NCBI GenBank assembly: GCA_023150275.1
Contig: JAKLLG010000003.1
Location: 212,869 to 276,868, forward strand
Direction of reading: 5' to 3'
Source: Rhodocyclaceae bacterium
GTDB lineage: Bacteria > Pseudomonadota > Gammaproteobacteria > Burkholderiales > Rhodocyclaceae
DNA length: 64,000 nt
Shown piece after piece: positions 17,417 through 26,326 of the stretch. The position numbers were made by a program, and so were the translations under genes. Position 1 is the first letter of the stretch. Every line of letters begins with the position of its first letter. The notes under the pieces are model-generated. The model was not told where the DNA came from. It saw nothing but the letters and a program-made list of their open reading frames with translations, and made no database searches.

Positions 17417-18757
17417 ATGGTTTCATTCGAACAGATTGCCCGCGCCCTGGAGCGTAATCGCGTCAGCCGGCGCGAGGCCTTGTGGTTGCTCGGTGCCGCG
17501 TGCGCCAGTGGTGCCGTGTCGGGCTGTGCCACGTCCCCTGTCAGCGGCGATTCGATCCTCGTCGGCATGAGCGAGGCCGACGAGAAGGCGGTTGATGCCC
17601 GCGTTTCGCCGCATCAGTTCTCGCGCGATCTCGGTGCGGTGCAGGACCCGGCGATCAACCGCTATGTCACCGAGGTCGGTGGCCGGCTCGACGATTCAGT
17701 GCATCGCCCCGGCATGCCGTATTCGTACCGCGCCCTCAACGCCAATTACGTGAACGCCTATACCTTTCCCGGCGGCGCGATGGGCGTCACGCGCGGCATC
17801 ATGGTCGAACTTGACGACGAGGCGGAGTTGGCCGCCCTGCTCGGCCACGAGCTCGGCCACGTCAACGCGCGCCACGTCGCCCAGCAGCAGGGGCGCTCGA
17901 TGCTGGCGCAGGCGGCCGTCGTCGGCCTCAACGTGGCCGCCCGCGATTCGAGCTGGGGCAGTGCCATCGCCATCGGCAGCCAGCTGGGTGCCAGTGCGCT
18001 GCTCTCTGGCTATTCGCGCGACGATGAACGCGAGGCCGACGCGCTCGGCCAGGAGTACATGGTGCGCGGTGGCTACCCGGCCGCCGGCATGGTGCGCCTG
18101 CAGCAGCTCCTCGTCGATCAGGAAAAGGAGTCGCCGGGTCTGGTGCAGACGATGTTCTCCTCGCACCCGATGAGCCGGGAGCGGCGGGATACCGCGCAAC
18201 GAATGGCGGAGACGAAGTACGCCGCGAGCAATGGACGCAACCCGCAGCGCGAGCGCTACATGGACAGCACTGCCAGTCTGCGCCGGATCAAGCCGACCAT
18301 CGACGATCTCAAGGATGGCGAGACAGCGATGGCGAAGAAGGATTACCGCATTGCCGAGACGAAGTTCGCGTCCGCCGTGAAGCGCACGCCGCAGGACTAT
18401 GCGGCGAACGTGCGCATGGCGCAGTGCCTGCAGGCAACCGGCCGCAGCCGCCAGGCCCTCGACTACGCCGACAGTGCACGCAAGCTCTATCCGCAGGAGG
18501 CGCAGGCGCACAAGGTGGCCGGCGTGCTGGCGCTCGAACTGCGCGATCCGGGCACCGCGCTGCAGCGCCTTGAAGAATACGACCGCGTGTTGCCGGGCGA
18601 TCCCGCGATCACGTTCCTCAAGGGCGTCTCTTACGAAGGCACCGGCAACCGCCGCGCCGCGGCACAGCACTACAGCGCCTTCCTGCGCCAGAGCCAGCAG
18701 GGCGATGCCGCAAAATATGCCTATTCGCGGCTCAAGGGCTGGGGGTACGTGCGCTGA
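17417..18757 (+). CDS. M48-family metalloprotease lipoprotein with TPR-like C-terminus
   Basis: 446 aa. The N-terminus has a twin-arginine motif (SRREALWLLG) followed by a hydrophobic stretch and a lipobox (AVSGC), so it is probably exported folded by Tat and lipidated. The M48 domain contains the zinc motif HELGH near residue 146 and the third-ligand region DDEREADALG. The C-terminal ~150 residues are helical repeats (AMAKKDYRIAETKFASAVKR, DYAANVRMAQCL) resembling TPRs, as in BepA/YfgC-like periplasmic proteases for outer-membrane protein quality control. ATG 17417 is 8 nt after GGAGG; ATG 17393 is less likely. Confidence 0.88.
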   Translation: MVSFEQIARALERNRVSRREALWLLGAACASGAVSGCATSPVSGDSILVGMSEADEKAVDARVSPHQFSRDLGAVQDPAINRYVTEVGGRLDDSVHRPGMPYSYRALNANYVNAYTFPGGAMGVTRGIMVELDDEAELAALLGHELGHVNARHVAQQQGRSMLAQAAVVGLNVAARDSSWGSAIAIGSQLGASALLSGYSRDDEREADALGQEYMVRGGYPAAGMVRLQQLLVDQEKESPGLVQTMFSSHPMSRERRDTAQRMAETKYAASNGRNPQRERYMDSTASLRRIKPTIDDLKDGETAMAKKDYRIAETKFASAVKRTPQDYAANVRMAQCLQATGRSRQALDYADSARKLYPQEAQAHKVAGVLALELRDPGTALQRLEEYDRVLPGDPAITFLKGVSYEGTGNRRAAAQHYSAFLRQSQQGDAAKYAYSRLKGWGYVR

Positions 18758-18783
18758 GCGGGTGATTCCCGGGCCGCGCTTGT

Positions 18784-19503
18784 TCAGGCCGGCTTCTGCA
18801 GGACATCGACGCGTTGCGGGTTGGTGAAGGTGGCGCCCTGCGGCGTCAGGTGCGTCTCGAACTTGCGCCGCACCTCAGCGTAAAGTGATGGCGAAAGCGC
18901 ATGATTGCTGTGGGTGACGCGGATCATGCGCGCGTCGAACTGATCGAAGCTGTCGAACTGGCTGCGGGTGTTGAAGAAGCGTTCCTCCCGCAGCGCCAAC
19001 GGCCCATTTCCTACGGCGCGGCAGATTGCCGCGAAGGCAGCCTCGCGCACGATCCTTTCATCGTGGAAGAGGCGCATGATCTCGTTCAACTCGCCGGCGA
19101 AGACCGGCTCCGAGATCCAGACCAGACCGCCGGGCTTCAGCACGCGGGCAATTTCGGTCAGTGCCGCATCCATGCGCGCGACCGGCACGTGATGCAGCGA
19201 CTTGAACATGATCACGATGTCGAAGGAAGCGTCGGCCGCGGGAATCGCCTCGGCGCCGCCGTGCGCGAAGCGTACGTTCGGCAGGTCGGCGATCTGCAGG
19301 TTCTTCGCGTGCTGGATTGCGTCGACCTCCAGCGCGAGGATTTCGCGAGGGCGGCCGGTTTCCGCGAGCGTGCGTGTCTTTTCGGCGCGGCCGCAACCGA
19401 GTTCGAGCACGCGCGCGCCGTCGAAGGGCAGCGTGTCGAGCATCAGCGTCACTTCGTTGATCGGCGGCGCGTTGCGGACTTGTGCAGTGTCGGCAATCTT
19501 CAT
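18784..19503 (-). CDS. Class I SAM-dependent methyltransferase
   Basis: A 239-aa Methyltransf_11/25-type enzyme. Motif I VLELGCGRAEKT binds SAM (residues ~32-43); LALEVD is the acidic motif II; FDIVIMFKSLHHV and ARVLKPGGLVWISEP are motifs IV and V. The substrate is unknown and neighbours give no clue. It converges on the M48 protease gene with a 26-nt gap. Confidence 0.88.
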   Translation of the reverse strand: MKIADTAQVRNAPPINEVTLMLDTLPFDGARVLELGCGRAEKTRTLAETGRPREILALEVDAIQHAKNLQIADLPNVRFAHGGAEAIPAADASFDIVIMFKSLHHVPVARMDAALTEIARVLKPGGLVWISEPVFAGELNEIMRLFHDERIVREAAFAAICRAVGNGPLALREERFFNTRSQFDSFDQFDARMIRVTHSNHALSPSLYAEVRRKFETHLTPQGATFTNPQRVDVLQKPA

Positions 19504-19657
19504 GGCGGAGTCCTGCGAACGGGGAGGGGAATATTAACAGATGGTGATATTCCCCTCCGCAGAACCTCGGCAACAACCCGTTCCGGGGCCGGAGCGCCTG
19601 CTGCTCAAGGCTCAGCGTGTCGAATTCCGCCGGTCGCAATTCACCGTTCTTCAGGCC

Positions 19658-20524
19658 TCATTCGGCCTGCGTCTCGTCAACACTGATGTCCAGTCCCCAG
19701 GCACCGGTGTTGTCGGTGAGGACGTCGTCATTGACGCACACTTCCAGCGGCGCGCGCTGCGTCGTCGTGAACGTCACTCTGGAACTGCCCGGAACAACCT
19801 GCGTTCCGGCCCGCAGAACCAGCGAGTACTTGGCAAGACCCCGGAAGGGGAATGTCGAGGGGGCACTGGAGCCCTGCTGACCATCAGGGCCGTACAAGCA
19901 TCCGTTGAGGATGCATCCGAAATTGATCTTGATCGCCGGGTCCGGATTGGCCGTGATGCTGACGCGGGTGTTCGGACGCAGCGGGCGAACGTCCGGAACG
20001 AAGGCGCAGGCCGTGATTCCCACCGGTTGACCGAATACCTGCTGGAACGGCTGTCCGAGCGCGAGTCGATACACCGAGCTGGTGCTGCCGGAGGTGTGCC
20101 GCATCACCTGGATTGACTGTCGCGCTTCGCCCATGCAGTTGCGTGCCGAAAACGCGTGGATCGTCTTCACTCCCGGCCAGGCCAGCGAATAGGTGTGCGT
20201 GGCTTCGAAGGGGCGCGGATTGGCATCTGTCCCGAAATCGAAGGGACTGGGGCTGAATACGCGGCTGCCGTCGCCGAATTCGAGGCCGACGGAGTCGCAT
20301 TGCCCTTTTCCCCAGACGCGTACGGTGACGGGCTGATTGGTGGTGACGCCGCACGGTGTGTTGAACGTCGAATCGCAAACGGTCGGCGTGTTGGGGGCGA
20401 CTTCAACACGGGTAATCGCTCCGGAACACGCCTGCAGGAGCACGACCGGAATCGCGATCAAGGGCAGCGAGAGGCGACGGGGAAAGGAAGGGACTGCCTT
20501 GGCGGAAACGGTGCTCATGTCCAT
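19658..20524 (-). CDS. Hypothetical lipoprotein with PKD-like fold
   Basis: 288 aa with a signal peptide ending in a lipobox (VVLLQAC, residues ~27-33). The mature part contains repeated beta-rich segments, EFGDGSRVF then ATHTYSLAWPGVKTIHAF, which resemble the GDG...HTY pattern of PKD domains, and several Cys pairs. Its location would be the outer or inner membrane, facing the periplasm. Function unknown. GGAGG lies 4 nt before ATG 20524 and 10 nt before a second in-frame ATG at 20518. A promoter with good spacing lies about 120 nt upstream. Confidence 0.75.
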   Translation of the reverse strand: MDMSTVSAKAVPSFPRRLSLPLIAIPVVLLQACSGAITRVEVAPNTPTVCDSTFNTPCGVTTNQPVTVRVWGKGQCDSVGLEFGDGSRVFSPSPFDFGTDANPRPFEATHTYSLAWPGVKTIHAFSARNCMGEARQSIQVMRHTSGSTSSVYRLALGQPFQQVFGQPVGITACAFVPDVRPLRPNTRVSITANPDPAIKINFGCILNGCLYGPDGQQGSSAPSTFPFRGLAKYSLVLRAGTQVVPGSSRVTFTTTQRAPLEVCVNDDVLTDNTGAWGLDISVDETQAE

Positions 20525-20642
20525 GAAGCCTCCAAAGTGGGTGTTGGGTGCCGGGGCTGTGGCGAATTGCCCGCCCGGTGAGGCGTGGCGCTACGGACAG
20601 GCTGGACGCCGCGAAGGGCTGTTGTCGTGTGGGCCACGGCCC

Positions 20643-20671
20643 AGTATAGACACTGGAAACGACAATGTAAT
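20643..20671 (-). promoter_or_regulatory. Sigma-70-type promoter of the lipoprotein gene
   Basis: On the minus strand ATTACA (20671-20666), a 17-nt spacer and TATACT (20648-20643) give 4/6 and 5/6 consensus matches. It points to the lipoprotein gene with a ~110-nt leader. Confidence 0.45.
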
Positions 20672-20695
20672 TATGACTTTGGTATTAACGCGAGC

Positions 20696-20725
20696 GGGGT
20701 GCGGCGGCGGGCGCCGCCGCACCCC
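20696..20725. terminator. Strong GC hairpin downstream of the DUF805 gene
   Basis: GGGGTGCGGCGGC, loop GGGC, then GCCGCCGCACCCC: a perfect 13-bp stem. It lies 72 nt beyond the stop of the minus-strand DUF805 gene and upstream of the lipoprotein promoter. There is no clear T-run on either side, so it may be a GC-hairpin terminator, an mRNA-stabilising end, or a REP-like element. Confidence 0.4.
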
Positions 20726-20796
20726 GGGCTTGCACTCCACCATGCCCGAGGTGCCGCGCGACACGGCAATACGGGTGGGCGACAGATCAGCGGCGT

Positions 20797-21375
20797 TCAG
20801 CGCCCGCTTGCGGAGGCTGGCGCCGGGGCGACGCTCGTTTGGCTTCCCTGGGCGGCGCGGGCACGCTTCGTGTAGTCCTGGTAGGCCGGGATCGCGATTG
20901 CCGCGAGAATTCCCGTCAGGAAAAGACCGATCAGGACAATGATGACGAACACGCCGGCACGTCCGTTCGGCGCGGTCTTGTTGCCGAAACGGTTCGGACC
21001 GTCGGTGCCCGGAACGAAGAGAAACAGGAAGTTGACGAGCGGCACCAGGACAAGCACCGAGAGCCAGCCCGTGGTGTTGAAATCGTGGCTGCGCTTGATC
21101 GCCAGCATCACGCTCACATAGATCACCGGGAGATAGGCCAGGGGGGCGATGGCCGGCGTCGTTACGACGGCGAGAATCCCGGCGACGATCGAGATCAGGA
21201 AGGTCAGCCCCATCGAATAGCCGAGATAGCGGATGCGGCCGATGCGACCCGCCGGCGAAAACAGGTTGAGCCGGAATTCGCCATCGATTCCGGTTCCGGC
21301 GTCGTCGAGCGGCGCCGCGGGTGCGCGAAAGGGGTTGTGTTCGGTGTTTGCGGTGTTCGCGAGGTTGCTCGTCAT
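20797..21375 (-). CDS. DUF805 membrane protein with pilin-like C-terminal helix
   Basis: 192 aa. The core from RLNLFSPAGRIGRIRYLGYS onward is a DUF805 domain with helices TFLISIVAGILAVVTTPAIA, YLPVIYVSVMLAI and LSVLVLVPLVNFLFLFVPG and the conserved KRSHDFNTTGW loop. After the domain a last helix reads GILAAIAIPAYQDYTKRA, nearly the core of the type IV pilin N-terminal helix but without a prepilin cleavage site. Function unknown; inner membrane. ATG 21375 has GGAGATC 7 nt upstream; the frame stays open for 37 more codons upstream without a better start. It is divergent from the SpoIIM cluster. Confidence 0.85.
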   Translation of the reverse strand: MTSNLANTANTEHNPFRAPAAPLDDAGTGIDGEFRLNLFSPAGRIGRIRYLGYSMGLTFLISIVAGILAVVTTPAIAPLAYLPVIYVSVMLAIKRSHDFNTTGWLSVLVLVPLVNFLFLFVPGTDGPNRFGNKTAPNGRAGVFVIIVLIGLFLTGILAAIAIPAYQDYTKRARAAQGSQTSVAPAPASASGR

Positions 21376-21563
21376 GCCGGGATCTCCGTGTCGTTGGCAG
21401 CTGGTGTTTCTTGTGTGTGCAGCGGATTGTATGCCGCCGGCAATGTTATTCCAACGGGCTTTCCTCGCATGGCCCGCGCCATGCACGGGCGGACGCGCTG
21501 GCGCGTGCCGGTGGCGTCGCGCGGATCAAACCGATAACATTCCGCCTTCATAGCGAGGCGTGG

Positions 21564-22577
21564 ATGAAGGAAACCCTGTTTATCGAGCAGCGGCAGCAGG
21601 AGTGGGCGGCCTGGGATCGCTGGCTGAATGCAAGCGCGAAGCAAGCCGAAATCGCCGACAACGCGCGCTCGGGTGGCGACGAACCGGCACCCGCCGTGCT
21701 CTCCGTCGATGCGCTGCCATCCGCCTATCGTCGGCTGTGCCAGGATCTGTCGCTGGCGCGTGACCGCAATTATTCGAGCGCGCTCGTTCATTCCCTGCAC
21801 AGTCGCGTGCTGAGCGCGCACCAGCGCATCTATGGCGCACGCCGGCGCATGCAGGGACACTGGCTTTCGTTTCTCGTCGCCGGCCTGCCGCGGCTGGTGC
21901 GCGAGGAAGCGCGCTACGTGCTGGCTTCGGCGGCGTTATTTCTGTTGCCGCTGCTGACTACCCTGCTGCTGCTTCAATCGTACCCGGACGGCGTTTATCT
22001 CGTGATGTCGCCGGAACATGTCGCGCAGTACGAGGAAATGTATTCGCCAACGGCGGAACGCCTGGGGCGCCGCAAGACGGCCTCGGACGAACTGACGATG
22101 CTTGCGTTCTATATCGCCAACAACGTGCGCATCGATTTCCAGTGCTTTGCCGGCGGGATCGCCTTCGGGCTCGGCAGCATCTTCTTCCTCGTCTACAACG
22201 GATTGCTGATTGGTGCGACGGCCGGTTACCTGACACAGATAGGGCATGTTGAAACTTTCTGGGGTTTCGTTGCCGGGCACAGCGCGCCGGAATTGATCGG
22301 CGCAGTGTTCTCCGGCGCTGCCGGGTTGAGGATCGGCATGGCGCTGGTGGCCCCCGGCCGGCTGCGCCGCAGCGATGCCCTCAAGGCGGCGGCGCGGCGT
22401 GCGATCCCCCTGCTCTATGGCGCGGCCCTGCTGACGTTCAGCGCGGCATTCATCGAAGCCCTGTGGTCACCGTCGCGAACGATTCCGTTCGAAATCAAGA
22501 TCGGCGCGGGCATCGGGCTATGGATCTGCCTGCTCCTCTACTTCGTGTTCGCGGGGCGGCGCACGCATGCAGCTTGA
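21564..22577 (+). CDS. SpoIIM (stage II sporulation protein M)-family membrane protein
   Basis: A 337-aa multi-pass membrane protein. A soluble helical N-terminus (~110 residues) is followed by about five hydrophobic segments, including YVLASAALFLLPLLTTLLLL and FGLGSIFFLVYNGLLIGATAG, with NNVRIDFQCFAGGI and GHSAPELIGAVFSGAAGL, the signature loops of the SpoIIM/DUF95 family in non-sporulating bacteria. It opens a seven-gene cluster, and its end overlaps the next gene by 11 nt. The molecular role of this family is not established. ATG 21564 is preceded by GAGG. Confidence 0.85.
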   Translation: MKETLFIEQRQQEWAAWDRWLNASAKQAEIADNARSGGDEPAPAVLSVDALPSAYRRLCQDLSLARDRNYSSALVHSLHSRVLSAHQRIYGARRRMQGHWLSFLVAGLPRLVREEARYVLASAALFLLPLLTTLLLLQSYPDGVYLVMSPEHVAQYEEMYSPTAERLGRRKTASDELTMLAFYIANNVRIDFQCFAGGIAFGLGSIFFLVYNGLLIGATAGYLTQIGHVETFWGFVAGHSAPELIGAVFSGAAGLRIGMALVAPGRLRRSDALKAAARRAIPLLYGAALLTFSAAFIEALWSPSRTIPFEIKIGAGIGLWICLLLYFVFAGRRTHAA

Positions 22578-24135
22578 CCAGCTTCAGCTGATGCTTCGCC
22601 GGCGCAGCCCCTGGGAGGCGCTGGACCTCGGGCTGGTGATGCTTCGTCACTGGCGCGGCCCGGTCTACAAAGTATGGCTGGTGAGCTTCGTCGCATTCTC
22701 CGCGCTGATCATCGCCCTGCTGTGGCCGTGGCCTTGGCTTGCGACGCTGATCATCTGGTGGCTGAAACCGCTGTTCGACCGCATCCTGCTCAAGGTCTTC
22801 GCCGAGGCTTCGTTTGGCGCCGCGCCATCGTTACGCGAGGTCTGGCGCGCGTTGCCGGGGCTGCTGAAGCATTCCAGCCTGCTCGCCGGCCTCACCTATC
22901 GTCGCCTCAGCGTGCATCGCTCCTTCGATCTGCCGGTCTGGCAGCTCGAAGGGCAGCGCGGCAAGGCGGCGCGCCTGCGCCTGCGGGTGCTCGGGCGCAA
23001 GTCGAGCAGCTATGCAGCGTGGCTGACCTTCGTCTGCGTGCACGTCGTTGTCATCTTCGAGTTCGGGCTGGTGGGCCTGCTCGACATACTGACGCCCTCC
23101 GACGGCATGCCCGCAAGCGGCTGGGCCGAGCTGTTCTCGGGGGAGGGCAACGACGCGTACATGCATGTCTTTTCCGTGGCATGGGTCGTCGCCGAGTCGA
23201 TTGTCGAACCTTTCTTCGTGGCGGCCGGATTTTCGCTGTATCTCAACCGCCGCGCGGAGCTGGAAGGCTGGGATATAGAAGTCGCGTTCCGCCACATGGC
23301 CGCACGCAAGGCAGAGGCCGCGGCTTCCGTGAACAGCGCGGCCGGTCCCGCGGCGTTGATGGTCGCGGGCGCGATTGCCCTGTCGTTGCTGCTGTCGTTC
23401 CCCGGCACGGCCAGCGCCGATGATGCGCTACTCGCGCCGCTCGATGCGCCTGCGCCAACGCCGTCGGTGGTGCCGGGCAAGCGCCCGGAAGGCATGATCA
23501 GGCAGGCCGCCGAGCGCGTGCTGGCCGATCCGGTGTTCGGTCACAAGGTGGAGGAATCGAGCTGGCGTCCGCGCAAGAAGGATGGCGAGAAGCGCAGTGC
23601 CGAAGTGCCGGAATGGATGAAGCAGCTGGCGAAATGGGCGGAGACATTCGCGACGGGCGTGCGCGGCATCATCTACGTGCTGCTCTTCCTGGGGGTGGCG
23701 TTCCTGCTGGTGCTGGCCTATCGCTACCGCCACCTCGTCATCGGCGAGCGGCTTGCCGCTGCGCCGACGCCGGAGACGCTCTTCGGCCTCGATCTGCGCC
23801 CCGCTTCCTTGCCCGACGACATTGCCGCCGCCGCGCTCGTCGAGGTCGAGAACGGGCGCCTCGTCGCTGCGCTCTCCCTGCTGTACCGTGGCGCGCTGGT
23901 GGAATTGATCCGCAGGCAGCACATCGAGTTTCGCGCCGGCGATACCGAGGATGCCTGCCTGCGCCGTGTCCGCGGGCGCATCGATGCGCAGGCCGCCGGC
24001 TATTTTGCGCAGCTGCTCGACGCCTGGAAGCAGGCGGCCTACGCCGAGGTTCCCCCCGCCGCCGAGCGTATTCGCGATCTCTGTGGCAACTGGGGCCGGT
24101 ATTTCTCAGCTCAGGCAAGCAGGGCGACGGCATGA
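22567..24135 (+). CDS. Membrane protein with C-terminal DUF4129 domain
   Basis: 522 aa. Hydrophobic helices lie at ~35-70, ~155-180 and ~200-225; then an Ala-rich stretch (AALMVAGAIALSLLLSFPGTA) looks like an internal membrane or signal segment before a periplasmic linker. A final helix (GIIYVLLFLGVAFLLVLAY, ~365) anchors the cytoplasmic DUF4129 domain (AAALVEVENGRLVAALSLLYRG). DUF4129 proteins travel with transglutaminase, MoxR and DUF58 genes, as here. It overlaps the SpoIIM gene by 11 nt and the DUF4350 gene by ATGA, so expression is coupled. Confidence 0.82.
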   Translation: MQLDQLQLMLRRRSPWEALDLGLVMLRHWRGPVYKVWLVSFVAFSALIIALLWPWPWLATLIIWWLKPLFDRILLKVFAEASFGAAPSLREVWRALPGLLKHSSLLAGLTYRRLSVHRSFDLPVWQLEGQRGKAARLRLRVLGRKSSSYAAWLTFVCVHVVVIFEFGLVGLLDILTPSDGMPASGWAELFSGEGNDAYMHVFSVAWVVAESIVEPFFVAAGFSLYLNRRAELEGWDIEVAFRHMAARKAEAAASVNSAAGPAALMVAGAIALSLLLSFPGTASADDALLAPLDAPAPTPSVVPGKRPEGMIRQAAERVLADPVFGHKVEESSWRPRKKDGEKRSAEVPEWMKQLAKWAETFATGVRGIIYVLLFLGVAFLLVLAYRYRHLVIGERLAAAPTPETLFGLDLRPASLPDDIAAAALVEVENGRLVAALSLLYRGALVELIRRQHIEFRAGDTEDACLRRVRGRIDAQAAGYFAQLLDAWKQAAYAEVPPAAERIRDLCGNWGRYFSAQASRATA

Positions 24136-25319
24136 AGCGATCCGTCGTCTGGGGTTTGCTGGTGCTGCTCGTGCTGGGCGTGGCGGGCAGCCTGTGGTTT
24201 CTCGACAACTTCGAACAGGTGCCGACCAGCCGCTGGGAAGCCGCCGCACCGGAAGCGCAGCGCAATCCCTATCTCGCCTTCGAACGCCTCGGCACGCAAC
24301 TCGGGCGGCCGGTCACGCGCATCGCTTCGCCGCAGTCGCTCGACAGCCTGGCGCCCGGCGGCGTCCTCATTCTCGACCAGCATCGCCGGCAGAACATCAA
24401 TGGCGCACGCGCTGACCGCATACTGGACTGGGTCGCACAGGGCGGCTATCTGATCGTCGCCGCGGAACCGGTTGCCGACGACCCGCTGCTCGCCCGGCTG
24501 GGTGCGAGCCGCTACCGCGCCAAGGCGTCGCTGCAGTGCAAGCCGGATGAGGCGGCCGCGCCGGATGCCGACACGCCGGCAAAGCCGGTGCCTCCGCGGG
24601 GGAACCCGTTGCTTGAGGTGCGCCTGCCGGATGACGCGACGACTTTCCGCATCGACAGATCGGGTTACGGGAATCTTCTGAGCAGTGCGCAGCCGCTGCC
24701 GGCATGGCGCGCCGGCCCCGATGAGGAAAGAAGCGTTGTTCTGCACTATGCGTGGGGGCGCGGGCAGGCAACGGTCGTCTCCAGTCTCTCCATGCTCTCC
24801 AATCGCCATCTCGGGCAGCACGATCACGCCGAGCTGATCTGGGCGCTGCTTCAGCGCTATCAGCCGCAGGGAGAGCTGCGGCTCGTCTCACGCATGGAAA
24901 TGCCGACCCTCTGGGAGTGGCTGCTCGAATCGGCGTGGATGGCATCGATCAGTGCCGCCTTGCTGATCGCCTTGTGGCTGTGGCGCATTGTTCCGCGCTT
25001 CGGCGACACGATGCCGACGCCGAGCCTCGATCGCCGCAACCTGTCGCAACACCTCGCCGCGGTCGGCCGCTGTGTCTGGCGCGAAGGCGGCATCAACCAC
25101 TGGCTCGATGTCGTTCGCCAGGCGATCCAGCAGCGCCTCGCGCTGCGGCATCCCTATCTGAGCCGGCAGGATGCCGCGTGGCGGCGCAAGACCCTGGCCG
25201 GGATCGCCGATTGCCGGCCGCAGGAAATCGAGCAGGCGCTGGAAGCGCGCCGGGAACGGAACCCCGACCGTTTTACCGAGGCCATCCGGATCCTGCAGCG
25301 CCTCGACCAAAGACTCTAA
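24132..25319 (+). CDS. DUF4350 domain membrane protein
   Basis: 395 aa with an N-terminal anchor (VVWGLLVLLVLGVAGSLWFL), a periplasmic DUF4350 region (NPYLAFERLGTQLGRPV, GGVLILDQHRR, WVAQGGYLIVAAEP) related to the GATase-like fold, and a second helix (SISAALLIALWLWRIVPRFG, ~285-303) before a cytoplasmic helical tail. ATG 24132 overlaps the DUF4129 stop (ATGA). The family is nearly always found with MoxR and DUF58 partners; its function is not established. Confidence 0.82.
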   Translation: MKRSVVWGLLVLLVLGVAGSLWFLDNFEQVPTSRWEAAAPEAQRNPYLAFERLGTQLGRPVTRIASPQSLDSLAPGGVLILDQHRRQNINGARADRILDWVAQGGYLIVAAEPVADDPLLARLGASRYRAKASLQCKPDEAAAPDADTPAKPVPPRGNPLLEVRLPDDATTFRIDRSGYGNLLSSAQPLPAWRAGPDEERSVVLHYAWGRGQATVVSSLSMLSNRHLGQHDHAELIWALLQRYQPQGELRLVSRMEMPTLWEWLLESAWMASISAALLIALWLWRIVPRFGDTMPTPSLDRRNLSQHLAAVGRCVWREGGINHWLDVVRQAIQQRLALRHPYLSRQDAAWRRKTLAGIADCRPQEIEQALEARRERNPDRFTEAIRILQRLDQRL

Positions 25320-25346
25320 ACCGCAACGTCATCAAGGATGCAACGC

Positions 25347-26324
25347 ATGAGCACGCTCAACGAAGAACAAGCGCAGAAGGTGATCACCCTGCTGCAGGCA
25401 ATCCGCGCCGAGCTTGGCAAGGCCGTCATCGGCCAGTCGCAGGTGATCGACGAGGTGCTGATCGGGTTGCTCGCCGGTGCGCACGTCCTGCTCGAAGGCG
25501 TGCCCGGCCTCGGCAAGACGCTGCTGGTCAAGGCGCTGGCCAAGACCTTTTCCGGTGACTTTGCACGCATCCAGTTCACGCCCGATCTGATGCCTTCGGA
25601 CGTGATCGGTCACACCATGTTCGACATGGCGAACAACCAGTTCGTCACCCGGCGCGGCCCGGTGTTCACCAACCTGCTGCTGGCCGACGAGATCAATCGC
25701 GCTCCCGCCAAGACGCAGTCGGCGCTGCTCGAAGCAATGCAGGAGTATCAGGTGACGCTGGAAGGATCGGCGAACCGGCTGCCGCAACCCTTCATGGTGC
25801 TGGCCACCCAGAACCCGATCGAACAGGAAGGCACCTACCCGCTGCCGGAAGCGCAGCTCGATCGCTTCCTGCTCAAGATCCGCATCGACTATCCCGATGC
25901 CAGGGACGAGGCCGCGCTGACGCGCAGCGTCACCGCGCAGAACACCGGAGCCGAGCTGGGCGTCGGGATGGTCACGACGCTGCTCACGACCCGTCATGTC
26001 GAATCACTGCAGGCGGCCGCGGCACTGGTCACCGTCGATGAGCGCGTTCTCGATTACGCCGTGGCGATCGTTCGTGCTACGCGTGATCACCATGGCTTTT
26101 CCGCCGGCGCCGGCCCGCGCGGCAGCATCGCGCTGGTGCGCGCATCGCGCGGCGCGGCCTTGCTCAATGGCCGCAACTTCGTGACGCCGGACGACATCAA
26201 GCGCGTCGCCTTGCCGGCCCTGCGCCATCGCGTTGCGACCTCGCCGGAAGCGGAGATCGAGGGCTTTACGGCAGACACCCTGCTGGCGGCATTGCTCGAC
26301 GCCGTGCCGGCGCCGCGTAGCTGA
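25347..26324 (+). CDS. MoxR-family AAA+ ATPase
   Basis: 325 aa. Walker A GVPGLGKTLLVKAL (residues ~52-65), Walker B LLLADEINRAPAKTQ, sensor 1 ATQNPIEQEGTYPLPEAQLD and the C-terminal lid are all typical of MoxR ATPases, chaperone-like enzymes that activate metal- or von Willebrand-type partner proteins. Its likely partner is the DUF58 protein directly downstream (2-nt gap). AAGGA lies 8 nt before ATG 25347; ATG 25338 overlaps that ribosome site and is less likely. Confidence 0.92.
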   Translation: MSTLNEEQAQKVITLLQAIRAELGKAVIGQSQVIDEVLIGLLAGAHVLLEGVPGLGKTLLVKALAKTFSGDFARIQFTPDLMPSDVIGHTMFDMANNQFVTRRGPVFTNLLLADEINRAPAKTQSALLEAMQEYQVTLEGSANRLPQPFMVLATQNPIEQEGTYPLPEAQLDRFLLKIRIDYPDARDEAALTRSVTAQNTGAELGVGMVTTLLTTRHVESLQAAAALVTVDERVLDYAVAIVRATRDHHGFSAGAGPRGSIALVRASRGAALLNGRNFVTPDDIKRVALPALRHRVATSPEAEIEGFTADTLLAALLDAVPAPRS

Positions 26325-26326
26325 CG

